Origin: Oikopleura dioica
Taxonomy: Eukaryota; Chordata; Appendicularia; Copelata; Oikopleuridae
Direction: 5' to 3'
Length of the DNA stretch: 64,000 nt
Assembly (NCBI GenBank): GCA_907165135.1
Contig: OU015568.1
Location: forward strand, 2,736,501-2,800,500
Under the pieces are notes generated by a model. It had not been told where the DNA came from and ran no database searches. It saw nothing but the letters and a program-made list of their open reading frames with translations. Each line of letters opens with the position of its first letter. The stretch's first letter is position 1. This document shows, piece by piece, positions 24,160 through 36,970 of this stretch. The translations under genes and the position numbers were made by a program.

Positions 24160-25177
24160 CAGAGTTGCAAATTTTTGAAATTTTTTTCTGAGCTGAGCTA
24201 GCTGAGCTGAGGTCGAAATTGAGCTGAGCTGAGCTGAGCTGGCTCCTTATAAAAAACAACTGAGCTGAGCTGAGCTGAGCTGGTTTTTTTCAAAAAAATT
24301 GAGCTGAGCTGAGCTGAGCTGGGGCATATTTGAAAATTTTTGAGCTGAGCTGAGCTGAGCTGACGATCTCTCAAACTGAGCTAGCTGAGCTGAGCTGACC
24401 ATAATTTTTATGCTGAGCTAGCTGAGCTAGCTGAGCTGAGCTGAGCTGAGCTGAGAAAGCTGATTTTTATTTACTATAAAAAATGGCAAAAAAATGCGTT
24501 GAAGCGAATTTCAACCTTCTTGAGTAGATGGACAAGGAGCCCCTGCCCTCACACACCCCTTGACCAGCATCTCACTCGCAACATAGCACTTTTTTGACAT
24601 AAAAAAATTTATTCTGTCATTTAACAATAAGGAATCCTCCAAAATATTATACAGTGGTATCATTTATGTGGATGAGCCAATGTTTCAACCTTCTAGCGTA
24701 GATGGACAGGGAGCCCCTGCCCTCGCACACCCCTAGACCAGTCTCTCACATTCGCAATCACATATTTACCATCTGTACTTTATTATTTTTTATTGGAAGC
24801 CCTTTTTTATTTAATTTCTCTCTTGTTTCAAAGAAAACTCAAATTATTTCTATCTAAAATTGACCAACAGGAAAGCATGAATAGAAAATACGTCGAAGTT
24901 TTTGAAATAAAGACCAATCAAAAGTGGTTCGATCTTTGTCAGCTCAATAGACTGAGCTGAGCTGAGCTAGCTGAGCTGAGATTAAAATTGAGCTAGCTGA
25001 GCTGAGCTGGCTCTCTTCGAAGAACCATTGAGCTGAGCTAGCTGAGCTGAGGTCAAATTGAGCTGAGCTGAGCTGAGCTGACCCTCACCTCAAAATTGCT
25101 GAGCTGAGCTGAGCTGAGCTGTAGCTCAGCTAGCTCAGATAGCTCAGCTCAGCTAGCTCACAAAATTTGCAACTCTG
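24160..25177. mobile_element. hAT-like non-autonomous element with GAGCT arrays and 8-bp target duplication
   Basis: The 1,018-bp unit begins CAGAGTTGCAAATTTT and ends with its inverse AAAATTTGCAACTCTG. It is flanked by the identical 8-mer CCATCACT (24152-24159 and 25178-25185). Eight-base duplications and CAG-type ends are hallmarks of the hAT superfamily. Inside each end lie arrays of the pentamer GAGCT (24190-24455 and 24950-25155). The centre carries two direct copies of a ~65-bp segment containing GGAGCCCCTGCCCTC. There is no coding capacity, so it would depend on a transposase elsewhere. Confidence 0.82.
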
Positions 25178-25875
25178 CCATCACTTGAAAATCCCAATGA
25201 ACTTGCTCAAGATCATCTTTCGATGAAATTTCGAGGATTTTCTGGACTATGATATTCCAAACATCCTATTTACCATCGATCACGTGATGAACTCACTTCA
25301 CTGAAAAACGTAAAAAGTTTTCTAGACAAGAGAAGGGTATTTCCAAGTTGTTCAAAAATTTTGAAAAAATCTCTAGAAAAGACATTATTGTGAGGCCTAA
25401 TTGAATCATTTCATCAGTCTTCGACTTTTGAAAGTCCGAGCGAAGCAAATATAAGGTGAGTTTTAGAGACTTTGTCTAACGTAGAGATTTGACATTCAAT
25501 TCTTTAGATTTTAGAGAAAGACATCAACGAGTATGTCCTGAGAAGACTGATCCTGATCCTTGAAATGGGATCAAAGAGATCAGAATATGAGCAGCTAAAA
25601 AGCTTGTCGCCTTCTTTTATTTGAAACCATTATCAATGAAATAAAAACAAATCTCGATCAAAAAATTGTCGCATGGGATTCATTGCAGCAAGAAAGATGA
25701 ATAGACATTTCTTAACAAGTACTTCAATGAAGTTCATTTAGCTATGTTTAGCATTCAGACATTGCAAGCGCGTTTTGAGCATCCTGGTCGTTTGGATATT
25801 ATTTTGGTTGATGAATAAAATTAATCGTGGCGCGCCACCACCGCCCTTTATAATCCAGCTTCATTTTCATTTCCG

Positions 25876-25897
25876 CATCAAACTTCGATAAGAAGTC
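25876..25897 (+). promoter_or_regulatory. Leader motif shared by two PLA2-like genes
   Basis: The sequence CATCAAACTTCGATAAGAAG plus two more identical bases occurs here and again at 27016-27037, 33 and 26 bases before the two start codons. The surrounding leader sequence is much less conserved, so this block may be a promoter or leader element retained after the duplication. A TATAAT-like box lies upstream of the first copy (about 25850). Confidence 0.5.
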
Positions 25898-25929
25898 AAA
25901 GTCAACAGCACTTTCCAAGAGTCCAAAAA

Positions 25930-26748
25930 ATGAAGCTTTTTGCCTTTTTCGCCGCCGCCACTCTCGCCGAGATAGAAGACGACACCTGCTACTCAAACGG
26001 TGAGGAGGTCTCCTGCAGCAATCTCGCCAGAACCGGGGGTCGAAGCATCGCTGTTTCGACCGAAGAGAGTTCTGAACGAAGATATACTGATTTGAAGGCG
26101 ATCGCGGACAAAGTGTGGAAACTCAACGGACTCGCTGGAAAGAACAAATTCGATGAGAGAAAGTACTGGGCTTACGGCTGCCATTGCTACCTTCTCGGTG
26201 ATCGACCCCTCTCTGAAATGGGCACTGGAGCTCCCAAGGTGAGAAAACGATAGTAGACCCTATTTTCAACATAAGCTTTCAGGACGAGCTCGACAACAAG
26301 TGCAAAGCCTACAAAGATTGCCAAAAGTGCGTCCGAGACAAGCACGGTGACCAGTGCATCGGTGAATTCGTCAAGTACACCTGGAAGTATGCTTCAAAAC
26401 GAGGCCGATTTGAGGGCATCAACAACGAGGGTTCCTGCGAGCGAGAGCTCTTCCAGTGCGATCTCAAATTCGCCCAAGACACCTTCACCGCGATGAACGT
26501 CTTCAGCGAGGACAACCACTTCTTCTGGGGCGGCTTCGACAACCGAGACCCCGACAACTGCCCCTCCAACGGAGGCATTCCAGTCGAGCACCAGTGCTGC
26601 GGCGGTTATGATCGAGAATAGTGAGTCATTTTCCCTCCCTTCATGTTCTAGCAATTTTAGCCACTGGATCGGACTCAACAAGAAGAAATGCTGTCCGGCT
26701 TCTGATGGAAATAGCGGTGTTGTGACGGATCTTACTGAAGAGTGCTAA
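25930..26748 (+). CDS. Secreted PLA2-like protein lacking the catalytic His-Asp pair (copy 1)
   Basis: Three exons (25930-26238, 26283-26620, 26661-26748) encode 244 residues. A signal peptide is followed by a phospholipase A2-type core: the calcium-loop-like YWAYGCHC, then a spacing like GTGAPKDELD, then CKAYKDC where active enzymes have C..HD.C. The catalytic His is Tyr and the neighbouring Asp is Lys. The next helix carries CERELFQCDLKFA, typical of PLA2. A C-terminal domain ends with CCGGYDREYHWIG and KKCC, a double-cysteine module often seen beside PLA2-like domains in invertebrates. Probably secreted and catalytically inactive; a binding or structural role is inference. Tandem with the next gene, 1.1 kb apart. 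Confidence 0.78.
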
Positions 26749-27062
26749 GACCCGAAGAATAACTGTATTCTCTTTGTTCAAATGAATGTTCATTTGTGTA
26801 AATTTGAAAAATAAACTCATCTTTTTATAATACTTTGTCTTTCTTCTGCTTTCAAGAAAAAAGTCTCCTCAAAAAATCATAATCTTGACGAAAAACAAGC
26901 GATTTTTCGAAATCCTCTTATCAAACAATCGCACCAGCGCGGTAAAATCCCCTCTCGCGCGCCCTCAAACAATTCTAGAACTCTCCATAAAATCTCCATC
27001 GCTCAATTAGTGCTCCATCAAACTTCGATAAGAAGTCCAAGCCTAAAACAAAAAGACGAGAA

Positions 27063-27883
27063 ATGAAGCTTTTCGCTTACCTCGCTGCCCTCGCTGTCGC
27101 TGAAGAGATCAAAGACGACACTTGCTACTCAAATGGTGAGGAAGTCCCATGCTCTGCTCTTGCTCGATCTCGAAATCCGACTGAGGTGGATCGAAGCGTC
27201 TCTGGTGAGCGAAGATATGCTGATTTGAAGGCAATCGCGAAGAAAATCTGGGGCGTCAACGGACTGAAAGGCAAATACAAGTTCGACGAGCGAAAATACT
27301 GGGCCTACGGTTGCCACTGCTACCTTCTTGGCGACCGACCACTCAGCGAAATGGGCACTGGAGCACCAAAGGTAAATTTTGAGATGTTAATTGTTTCCTT
27401 ATTTTCTCTTCCCAGGATGCTCTTGACAACAAGTGCAAAGCCTACAAAGACTGCCAAAAGTGCGTCCGGGAAAAGCACGGCGATACCTGCATCGGAGAAT
27501 TCACGAAATACACCTGGAAGTATTCTGGAAAGCGTGGTGCGTTCGAATCTGTGAATACTGAGGGTTCCTGCGAGCGTGAACTCTTCCAATGCGATCTTCA
27601 ATTTGCCAAGGATACCTTTGCCGAGAAGGATATCTTCAGCGATGAATACCACTTCTTCTGGGGCGGATTTGACAACCGAGATCCTGACAACTGCCCCTCC
27701 AACGGTGGTATCCCAGTCGAACATGAGTGCTGCGGTGGTTACGATCGAGAATAGTAACTTTTTCCTTCTCGGAATATTTTTAATCGCAATTTTAGCCATT
27801 GGATCGGACTCAATAAGAAGAAGTGCTGCCCAGCTTCAAATGGCTATTCCGGAGTCGTTGTCGATAAAGACGAATCATGCTGA
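27063..27883 (+). CDS. Secreted PLA2-like protein lacking the catalytic His-Asp pair (copy 2)
   Basis: Three exons (27063-27371, 27416-27753, 27796-27883) have exactly the same exon lengths as the upstream copy and also give 244 residues. The protein starts MKLFAYLAALAVAEE, a signal peptide. The core again reads YGCHC followed by CKAYKDC, so Tyr and Lys replace the catalytic His and Asp. The C-terminal CCGGYDREY and KKCC module is kept. Copy 1 and copy 2 are closest in the central exon and differ most in the short segment after the signal peptide. AATAAA lies about 70 bases after the stop. A recent tandem duplicate under apparent constraint. Confidence 0.78.
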
Positions 27884-28238
27884 AAAATAATGCTCAATCG
27901 CGATGATTTATCCTTATCGCAAAAGCATTTCTGTCCTCTGTATATTCGGATGTAATAAAGATCTTGTTCTTTTTGTAAAACATCTCTTGTACCATGCGTG
28001 TTGGGTTTTATGTTTCCACTGACTGGACTTCCTCAACCGTGTTGGTGACTATTTTTTCCAGCAAGTGTCAATTTTTAACAACTCCCGCGCCGCATCCTTT
28101 GCGAGTTCCTTACAACCTGTTCTGGGCCGAGCCAGCTGTTCGGGGGTACTAATCTCTCCTCGGAATAAAAGAGGATGCTGTTTCCTCTTTTCCCCAGTCC
28201 TTGGAGAGATAGAATCTTTTTTTATCTAGCCTGCAAAA

Positions 28239-31200
28239 ATGGCGTTATACGATCCCGAGGCTGCGGGAAACGCCGCCCAGTACCTCCGACTCAAGCCCGA
28301 GGAACTTCTCGAGATCCGTAATGCTCCTTTTATCGGCCGAGATGCCGTCTGGGTTCCTAACAAAGAGCTTGGATATGTCAAAGGTGTCGTCCAAGGCCCT
28401 GGTGATAAACCCGGAACGAAAAAGGTGCAGTATGGAAAGGAAAACAAGGTGAAGGACTTTCCTGAAGAGCAAGTCGAGCCGCAAAATCCGCCAAAGTATG
28501 AGCTCCTCGAAGATATGGCTAACATGACTTATCTCTCCGAGGCTACTGTCATCAACAACCTGAACACTCGATATGAGAGATTCATGATTTACACCTACTC
28601 AGGTAAAACTTTCATCTCGCTCTGTAAATTAACGATTTGACCTAGGTTTGTTCTGTGTCACCGTCAATCCGTACAAATGGCTTCCCGTCTACGACAATCA
28701 TGTGGTCGGCTGCTACAAGGGCAAGCGACGAGATGAGATGCCCCCTCATGTCTTCTCTGTCTCCGACAACGCTTACAACAACATGATCATGAATCGCCAC
28801 AACCAATCGATGCTCATCACAGGCGAGTCTGGAGCCGGCAAAACCGTCAACACCAAACGAGTCATCCAGTACTTCGCGATCGTCGCCGCCCTTGGCGCTG
28901 ACAAAGACGCACCTTCTGATTCCGGAAAGAAGGGAACTCTAGAAGATCAGATCGTCGCCGCCAATCCTGCGATGGAAGCCTTCGGTAACGCGAAAACCAC
29001 GCGAAATGACAACTCATCCCGTTTTGGTAAATTTATTCGAATTCACTTCGGCCTTACTGGAAAACTCGCTTCTGGAGATATTGACACATATTTGCTCGAA
29101 AAATCACGAGTCATTTTCCAGATGAAGGCTGAACGAGATTTCCACATCTTCTACCAAATCTGTTCCGGCGGCAAACCTGAAATCAACGAGCTTCTTGTTG
29201 TCTCCAACGATCCGACAGAGTACAAATACTGCTCTCAAGGTGAAGTCAAGGTCAAATCCATCAACGATTCAGAAGAACTCAACGCTACCGATGAATCATT
29301 TGATATTCTCGGCTTCACTCAAGAAGAAAAAAATGCGATCTACATGATCACTGGCTCTATCATGCACTCTGGAAACATGCTCTTCAAGCAAAAACCGCGA
29401 GAAGAACAAGCTGAGCCTGATGGAACTGAGCACGCTGACAAGGCTTGCTACTTGATGGGCATCAATTCCAACGAGTACCTCAAAGCTTTTTGCAGCCCGA
29501 GAGTCAAAGTCGGCTCGGAGTACGTAACCAAGGGTCAAACTGTTGACCAAGTCTACTATGGACTCGGTGCTCTCTGCAAAGCTATCTTCGAGAAGCTCTT
29601 CAACTGGCTTGTCGGCGTCGTCAACCGAGCTCTTGCTACGAATCTCCCTCGAAACTTCTTCATCGGTATTCTCGACATTGCCGGATTCGAAATTTTTGAC
29701 AAAAACACCTTCGAACAGCTTTGCATCAATTACACAAACGAGCGGCTCCAGCAGTTTTTCAACCACCACATGTTCATTCTCGAACAGGAAGAGTACAAGC
29801 GAGAAGGAATCGACTGGGTCTTCATCGATTTCGGAATGGATCTTCAAGCTTGCATCGACTTGATTGAAAAGCCTCTCGGTATCATGTCCATCTTGGAGGA
29901 AGAATGCATGTTTCCCAAAGCTACCGATATGACTTACAAGGACAAACTCTACCAAACTCATCTCGGCAAAAATCCCAACTTCATGAAACCTCGACCTGGA
30001 GTCAAGCGAGTCTTTGAGGCTCATTTCGAACTAAAGCACTACGCTGGAATCGTCGGCTACAACGTTATTGACTGGCTCACTAAAAACAAGGATCCCCTTA
30101 ACAACTCTGTCGTTGCGTTGCTGAAAAAGTCAAGCCAGAAGGTGATGCACGAAATTTGGTCAACTTACATGTCTGCTGAAGATGCCATGGACCAGAAAAA
30201 AGCCGGAAAAGGTGGAAAACGGCAGAAAGGTGGTTCGTTCCAGACTGTTTCTGCTCTTCATCGAGAATCTCTCAACCGGCTGATTACAAATTTGAAATCG
30301 ACTGAGCCTCACTTTGTACGCTGCATCATCCCGAACGAGATCAAAAAGCCTGGCTACATGGATAACAACTTGGTCCTCCATCAGCTGCGATGTAACGGTG
30401 TGTTGGAAGGCATTCGAATCTGTCGAAAGGGCTTTCCTTCGCGAGTTGTCTACAATGAGTTTCTTCAGCGATACAAGATTCTCAACCCAAGCGTGGTTAC
30501 TGAGGATGAGCTTGATTCCAAGAAAATTTCTTCAAAGCTGATGAAAGACTTACCGATTTCCGTCGACAACTACAAGTTCGGCCACACCAAACTCTTCTTC
30601 AAAGCTGGTATCATCGGTCAGTTGGAAGACTTGCGAGACGATCGAGTTGCTGCCATCCTTACATCGATTCAAACCGAGATGCGATACAGACTGGCGCTCA
30701 AGACCTACCAGAAAATGGTGGAACGACGCGATGCGTTGGATACAATCCAGTCGAACATTCGCGCGTTCATGTATCTCAAAGACTGGGAGTGGATGAAGAT
30801 CATCTTCAAGATCAAACCACTCATTTCTCAGGCCGAGGATCAAAAAGCCCTCCAAAACCTCGAAAAAGAATTCGACGAGGTCAAGGCAAAGCTCGAAAAA
30901 GAAAAGAAGCGACGAGTCGAGCTCGAAGAACTTGAAATCAAAGTTCGCCAAGAGAAAAATGACCTGGAAGATCGACTCAAGGGGCAAAATGAACTTTTGA
31001 ACGAAGCCGAAGAGCGATGCGAAGCGCTAATCGAGCAAAAGATTGAGATCGATGGCCGTCTTCGGGAACTGCAGGAGCGACTTGAGGATGAAGAAGAAAT
31101 GAACAATGAAATGGTCGCGAAAAAGCGAAAACTCGAAGATGAGACTTCCGAGTTGAAAAAAGACATTGATGAAATCGAAGTCGCCCTGGCAAAGATCGAG

Positions 31201-34177
31201 AAAGAAAAACATGCGACCGAGAATAAACTGAAAAATCTCCAGGAAGAACAGCAACTTCTTGATGAAAAAATTCTCGGTTATCAAAAAGAGATCAAGGGTA
31301 TTTCAGAAGCGGCAAAGGCAGCCTTGGCAGACTTGCAAGTTGAGGAAGAGAAAGTCACTTCTATGACGAGAATGAAAGCGAAGCTCGAGGCCCAAGTCGA
31401 CGATCTAGAAATCACACTCGATAACGAGAAGAAGACGCGTCAAGACATGGAGCGAGCAAAGAGAAAGCTCGAAGGTGACATTCGATTGGCTCAAGAAAAC
31501 ATCATGGATCTAGAAACCGACAAGCAAGGTCACGAGGAAGCGCTCAAAAAGGCCGAATTCGACATCAGCCAGAACAACATGAAATTCGAAGACGAGCAAA
31601 ACAACTCATCAAGCTTGCAGAAGAAAATCAAAGAGCTCCAAGGGCGCGTTGAGGAAATCGAAGAAGAGCTAGAATCCGAGCGAAATGGGCGAGCACGCTC
31701 TGAGAAAACCAAGAACGATCTGTCTCGCGAACTTGAGGAGCTTTCTGAAAGACTCGAAGAAGCTGGCGGAGCGACTCAAGCACAAGCGGAGCTCAACAAG
31801 CGCCGCGACGCAGAAGTCATCAAGGCCCGAAGAGCCATTGAAGAGCAAAACCTGGGCCACGAAACGGCGATGAATCTGCTGCGAAAGAAACAGGGCGATC
31901 AGAGCGTATCACTCAATGAAACTGCCGAGGGTCTTGTCCGAACAAAACAAAAGCTTGAAAAGGAAAAGTCTGAAATGCGAACGGAAATTGATGACATGCA
32001 AAGCAATGTCGAGCAGTTGACCAAGTCCAAGTTAAACTTTGAGAGGCAGATTCGATCCTACGAGGAAAACAAGAGTGACGTCGGTACAAAGTACGAAGCC
32101 AACAAGCGAATCTTGTCCGAACTCGCCATTGAGAAAACCAAGCGAGACAAGGAGGTTGCTGATTTGAAGCGGCGAATTGAAGAACTCGACGCGAACAACA
32201 GCCAGATTCTCCGATCCAAGTCTAACAGCCAACAGCAACTTGATGATCTCAAGCGAAATTTGGACGAAGAGCAAAAGGCGAAGGCCGCTCTTGCCCAAGA
32301 GCTTGCCAACCAGAAGAGAGATAATGACATGCTCCGAGAACAGATCGAAGACGAGCAAGAAGGAAAATCTGAAGTTGGCCGAACTCTTGGAAAATCCAAC
32401 AACGAAGTCAATGTCTGGCGAAACAAGTACGAGGTTGACGCGATTCAGCGAACGGAAGAACTGGAAGAGGCGAAGAAAAAACTCGTTGGAAAGGTTCAAA
32501 CTTCTGAGGAACATTTGGAAACGATCCAGGCGAAGGCCGCTTCTCTCGAAAAGACAAAGATCCGACTTTTGGGAGAGGTAGAAGACCTGACTGCTGAATT
32601 AGAGCGAGCTCAGGCGCACGCGGCTAATTTGGACAAAAAGCAACGTAACTTTGATAAACTTCTCGCCGAACACAAGTGCAAGATTGAAGAGCTTACTGTG
32701 GACCTAGCTGCTGCGCAAAAAGAACTGCGAGAAAACGACGGTGAATTATTCACGCTGAAGAACGCCACCGACGAGGCACTTGATCAACTTGAATCTGCTC
32801 GACGAGAGAAAAAGATTCTCGAGGAAGAAGTCGCCGACGCTCAAGATCAACTCCACGAAGCTCAAAAGGTCATTCACGAGCTTGAAAAGTCCAAACGAGC
32901 CAGCGACTCTCGTCGAACAACTCTCCAGACTCAAATTGAAGAGTGCGAGGCTCAAATTGAAGCGGAAGAAAACAAAGTTATCCGGCTGCAAGTAGAACTC
33001 AACCAGCGCAAACAAGAACTCGATCGAAAATGTGCCGAAAAAGACGAAGAAGCTGACAATGTACGCCGCAATGGTCAAAGAACCATCGAAACTCTTCAGG
33101 CGCAGCTTGATTCTGAGATCAAAGCTCGAGGCGAAGCCGTTCGCCAGCGAAAGAAAATGGAAACTGACTACTCCGATCTGGAAATTCAGCAGAAAAATGC
33201 CGCGCGACAAGCCGACGAGGCTCATCGAAACATCAAAACACTCCAGCAAGACCTCAAAGAAAAACTCAACAAGCTTGATGATGTCTCCCGAGCGCAAGAA
33301 GATCTGACTGAAAACTTGGCCGTCAGCGAGCGGCGCATCCAGCTTCAATCTGCCGAGATCGACGAGTTGAGAGCCGTGGTTGAGCAAGCTGAGCGAACTC
33401 GAAAACAAGCGGAGTCTGAACTTCTTGAGACCAGCGAGCGAGCTTCCATGCTTCACGTTCAAAACACCGCCCTTATCAACCAGAAAAAGAAGGTCGAGCA
33501 GAGTCTTGACGTCTTGCGAACTGAGGCTGAGGAAACTATGACCGCTGCAATCGAAACTGAGGATAAGGCGAAGCAGGCGCTAACCGAGGCAGCTATCATG
33601 GCCGAAGAACTCCGAAAAGAACAAGATCAGGTCAACCATCTCCATCGAATGAAAAAGAACATGGAAACACAAGTCAAGGAGCTGCAGCACCGACTTGATG
33701 AAGCTGAGCAGGTTATGCTCAAGGTGAGATTTATAAATCATCCGATTCTGATCTGATTTTCAAGGGCGGAAAACGACTGGTCAAGAAGATGGAAAGCAAG
33801 GTCTCCGAACTTGAGTCGGAGCTTGAAACCGAAACAAAGGTAAGTGTCAAAATGAAACGAATAAATGTATTTTCAATCTTTTCTAGAAAAACGCCGAGGT
33901 TATCAAAGCCCAGCGCAAGATCGACCGACGACTCAAAGAAGTAATTTACCAAGCTGAAGAAGACAAAAAGTCCGTCAACCGACTCCAGGATCTCGTCGAC
34001 AAGCTCACTGCTAAGTCCAAGAACTACAAGGTCCAAGCCGAAGAAGCCGAAGAAAATGCCTCGATCAACCTCGGACGATACCGAAAGATCCAGCACGAGG
34101 TTGATGAAGCTCGAGAGCGAGCCGAGATTGCTGAGAATAATCTCAACAAGATTCGACTTCAGCACACTTCTAAATAA
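28239..34177 (+). CDS. Conventional (class II) myosin heavy chain, muscle type
   Basis: Four exons (28239-28602, 28646-33723, 33765-33840, 33888-34177) give 1,935 residues, the usual length of muscle or non-muscle myosin II heavy chains. The motor domain shows the P-loop GESGAGKT (about residue 181), switch [16 protein letters not shown], switch II DIAGFE, and the SH helix region [19 protein letters not shown]. An IQ/lever region follows (about 770-830). The rest, about 1,100 residues, is a continuous heptad coiled-coil rod ending RLQHTSK. The SH1 motif and rod end resemble chordate striated-muscle heavy chains. The second exon is 5,078 bp, very long for this gene-dense genome. An AATAAAAG box precedes the gene at about 28165, and AATAAA follows the stop. 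It powers actin-based contraction with essential and regulatory light chains. Confidence 0.96.
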
Positions 34178-34848
34178 TTATTTCTTACTTTCTTTAATAA
34201 ATATCGCGTTTCTTGAATCAAGAAAAAATTTCGTCTCTTCTGTAAAAAAACTGATAATTTGCATCTCATTCCGCAAAACATGTTGAATTTTGAGTGTTCT
34301 CTCTTCATTTTAGGGAGAAATTCGAGAGTAAGGTACTTACTTCGGTCGTTCTAAAAGGCTTTTCGCACGAACATCAACCTACAATTTGGAACCTCTTGCT
34401 TTATAAAGAGGCGTCTTGCTGTTCTTGTATTTAGATCTTGTTCACGAAGGCAGAAATCAGCGGAAAATGAAGTTATTTTAAATAACTTATTTACTAAATA
34501 CCTAAGGTAATTTACATCAGCTTTAAGCTGGCTAAGAATTTAGAAGATCACTTTTACCTCTTTTCTAACATTGAAATGAGTATTTTTTACAAACAACAAT
34601 TGCATGGTGAAAATACTCTGGATTGCTTTTTTTGTTTTAGAAAAAGCTGCTTACATGACTGGCTTTCTATCATGCTTCCGCAACAAAAACTTGTTACGAG
34701 AGATAATTTGTAATCCAAAACGACGATTAATTCATAAAAATAACTAGATGGCGCCTTTTTGCTTTAGAAGGAACTCTTTATAAAGAACTCTTTTTCCTCT
34801 GCCCGCATTTTAATTTCAACAAGAGAACCAAGAGACTGATTTCAAATA

Positions 34849-35426
34849 ATGAAAATTTTCAGGTAATTTTGAAAGATATATTTTTTTCTTCATTAATTGA
34901 GCCTAGGGCCTGTCCTATTTTGACGGCTGCACTTGCTGTGAGATTTGAATTCGGGGGACAAGGTTACAATCAGCTCGACGCTAAGGCAAGATGCGAGGAG
35001 CGTGGTGGCACACTGCCCTATTTCAACAACGAAGCCGAATACGAGCAATACCTGGAAGCCTACTACGAGGACAGTCCAAAGTGGAACAGACGAGTTTGGC
35101 TTGGCTACGAGCGAGTTCCTGGAACTGATACGTTCGTAGCTCCAAACGGCCAAACGGAGAATTTATTCTTCGATTGGCATTCGGGCGAGCCAAATAATGC
35201 AAACTACAACGGAGGAACGCATATTAACCCAACCTTCGCACCTCCGAAAGACCCCGATGCACCTTGGGGGACCAAAAAGCAAAGAAATAAATGGCCAAAG
35301 GGGGAGAATTGCGTTGAAATTTCTTCTTGGGGCCGCAATAAAAGAGGCATGGGAACCTACAAGATGAACGACAACAACTGTAGAAGACCCCGCTACTTTC
35401 TCTGCAGATTCGAAGACGAAGTTTAA
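34849..35426 (+). CDS. Secreted C-type lectin with EPN motif
   Basis: Two exons (34849-34862 and 34907-35426) encode 177 residues. The signal peptide is split by the 44-bp intron and reads MKIFRACPILTAALAVR. One C-type lectin domain follows: NQLDAKARCEERGGTLPYF, VWLGYERV, GEPNNANYNGG with the EPN triplet (usual for mannose-type ligands), then ENCVEISSW and MNDNNCRRPRYFLCRF. The loop between EPN and the last cysteines carries a lysine- and proline-rich insertion of about 30 residues. It lies 700 bases after the myosin gene. Confidence 0.82.
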
Positions 35427-35544
35427 GTCGTCAGAAATGCTCGATTTCTCCGATAATTATGCAAAATCATAAATAATCGTTTCACCTAACAGAATTAATA
35501 AAAATACAAATGAAAATTAATTTTGTGATTTTTTATTTAATAAT

Positions 35545-36970
35545 TTAATCCGCAAGGTCTTTCGCTGCTCGAATGCATTTTATGCATTCTATCAGTTTTA
35601 AGAAGAGCTCTCCAATTTGAGTGAATAGTACTAGACTAGCTCGGACCCATTCGTCGGGATGCCATGATTCTTCTCCATCGTTTACGATATCATTAAGCGT
35701 CTTCCATAGGAGAATAACGATTGTAAAAACGATGAAAGCACTATAAAAAGTCAATTGCGGATTGTTGTGGTTTTTCAGCCTACCAGAGGAAACAGCAGTA
35801 CCACTCCAGGGGCATGATCCACATTCCGATAAAAGTGCAAGGAAAGAGCAGGATGCAGAAGATTATCGCTACTCGTTTTTGTGCCTTCAGTGGGTCTTTA
35901 AGAATTTATTAAAGAGAGTGAAGATAACTCATTTTTACCTCTCTTGCAGAGTGTGAGAAGCAATCCGATACCAATGACCACCAAAATGATTAAAATAGCA
36001 ACGAGCATACTTCCGGCGGCTCGACCAACGCATCTGTCAGCAAGGGTGCATGAACCAAGGGGCTGTCCCCAACACGCGTACTCTTAATTATTTAAATTCA
36101 ATTAAAAGCCTCTTTATTTCATCACATACTCTCTTGCTTTCTGATCTCCTTGTGGCAATAGACTTTCTTTCCGTTTACTTTTATATAGCCACCAAGTGCC
36201 CAAAGATTCGCAGCGACCGCATAAGCAAGTGACATAATTGTTGTCCAGGTAAGTAATGTGATGATATTACAGGGACGTTGTTTGGTTAACGTGTCTGATA
36301 GATAGATTACTCCACCAACGACTGGCATGAGCGGAATGAAGAAGTAGTACATCCATTTTTGGTAGTAGTAGATGTTGTAGGCAATGTTGTAGTCGAAGAG
36401 GAAAAGAAAAGTGAAGCCCATCATGACTGTCATCATGAGAAAGACTGACATGAGCACTTTCATGGTGAAGGAGCGTCTTGATACCTCGTCGAAGCCTACT
36501 GCTTCAATTTCGTGCTCGCTTTCTTCTTCACATTTTTCAAGATCTTCTTCGTTTTCTTCCTCTTCTGGCTCCTCTTCCTCTTCGCATATCTCTTGCTCCT
36601 CTGGTTCTGGTTCCGGCTCTTCTTCTTTCTTTTCTTCTACTGGAGGTGCTGGAGCGGCTGGTGGAGCAACGATGATTACTGTTGGAGGTAGAGCTACTGG
36701 CTGCGGATGATATTGAGGTGGCGCAACGGGATGATATTGGGGAGGAGGAGGCGGTGGCTGAGGATACGGTTGTGTTTGAGGATAAGCTGGTTGTTGATGC
36801 TCTGGGTAGGGATTTGGCAAAGTTGGAGGAGGAACTGGAGCCGGAATTGGCACTGGCTCCGGAATCGGGACTGGCACTGGGTCTGGGAGAGGAAGTGGCT
36901 CTGCAATCGGGGCCACATCCTCTGGTTTGACGACATTTATCTCAACGGAGATTTTGTTCGACTTCATCAC
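35545..36970 (-). CDS. TMBIM/Lifeguard-like multi-pass membrane protein
   Basis: Four exons (36970-36130, 36082-35939, 35895-35784, 35740-35545) with GT-AG introns of 43-47 bp give one continuous protein of about 430 residues. The N-terminal 115 residues are proline-rich (repeats such as VPIPEPVPIPAP and PYPQPPPPPP), followed by a glutamate-rich stretch. Six to seven membrane helices follow, starting SRRSFTMKVLMSVFLMMTVM and including CNIITLLTWTTIMSLAYAVA and CCFLCAFIVFTIVILLW; the end has DEWVRASLVLFTQIGELFLKL. A Pro-rich N-terminus followed by this helix pattern matches the Lifeguard/GRINA group of Bax-inhibitor-1-like proteins. The acidic run is unusual for the family. Alternative: an unrelated multi-pass protein. 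Confidence 0.6.

Noticed and set aside
24190-25155. GAGCT arrays considered as CRISPR-like or satellite DNA
   Set aside because: Units are 5 bp without spacers, and the arrays sit within a transposon-like element with defined ends and target duplication.
32746-33462. 238-residue open frame on the minus strand within the myosin rod
   Set aside because: Antisense shadow of coiled-coil codons, giving the usual Leu/Phe/Ser-rich product.
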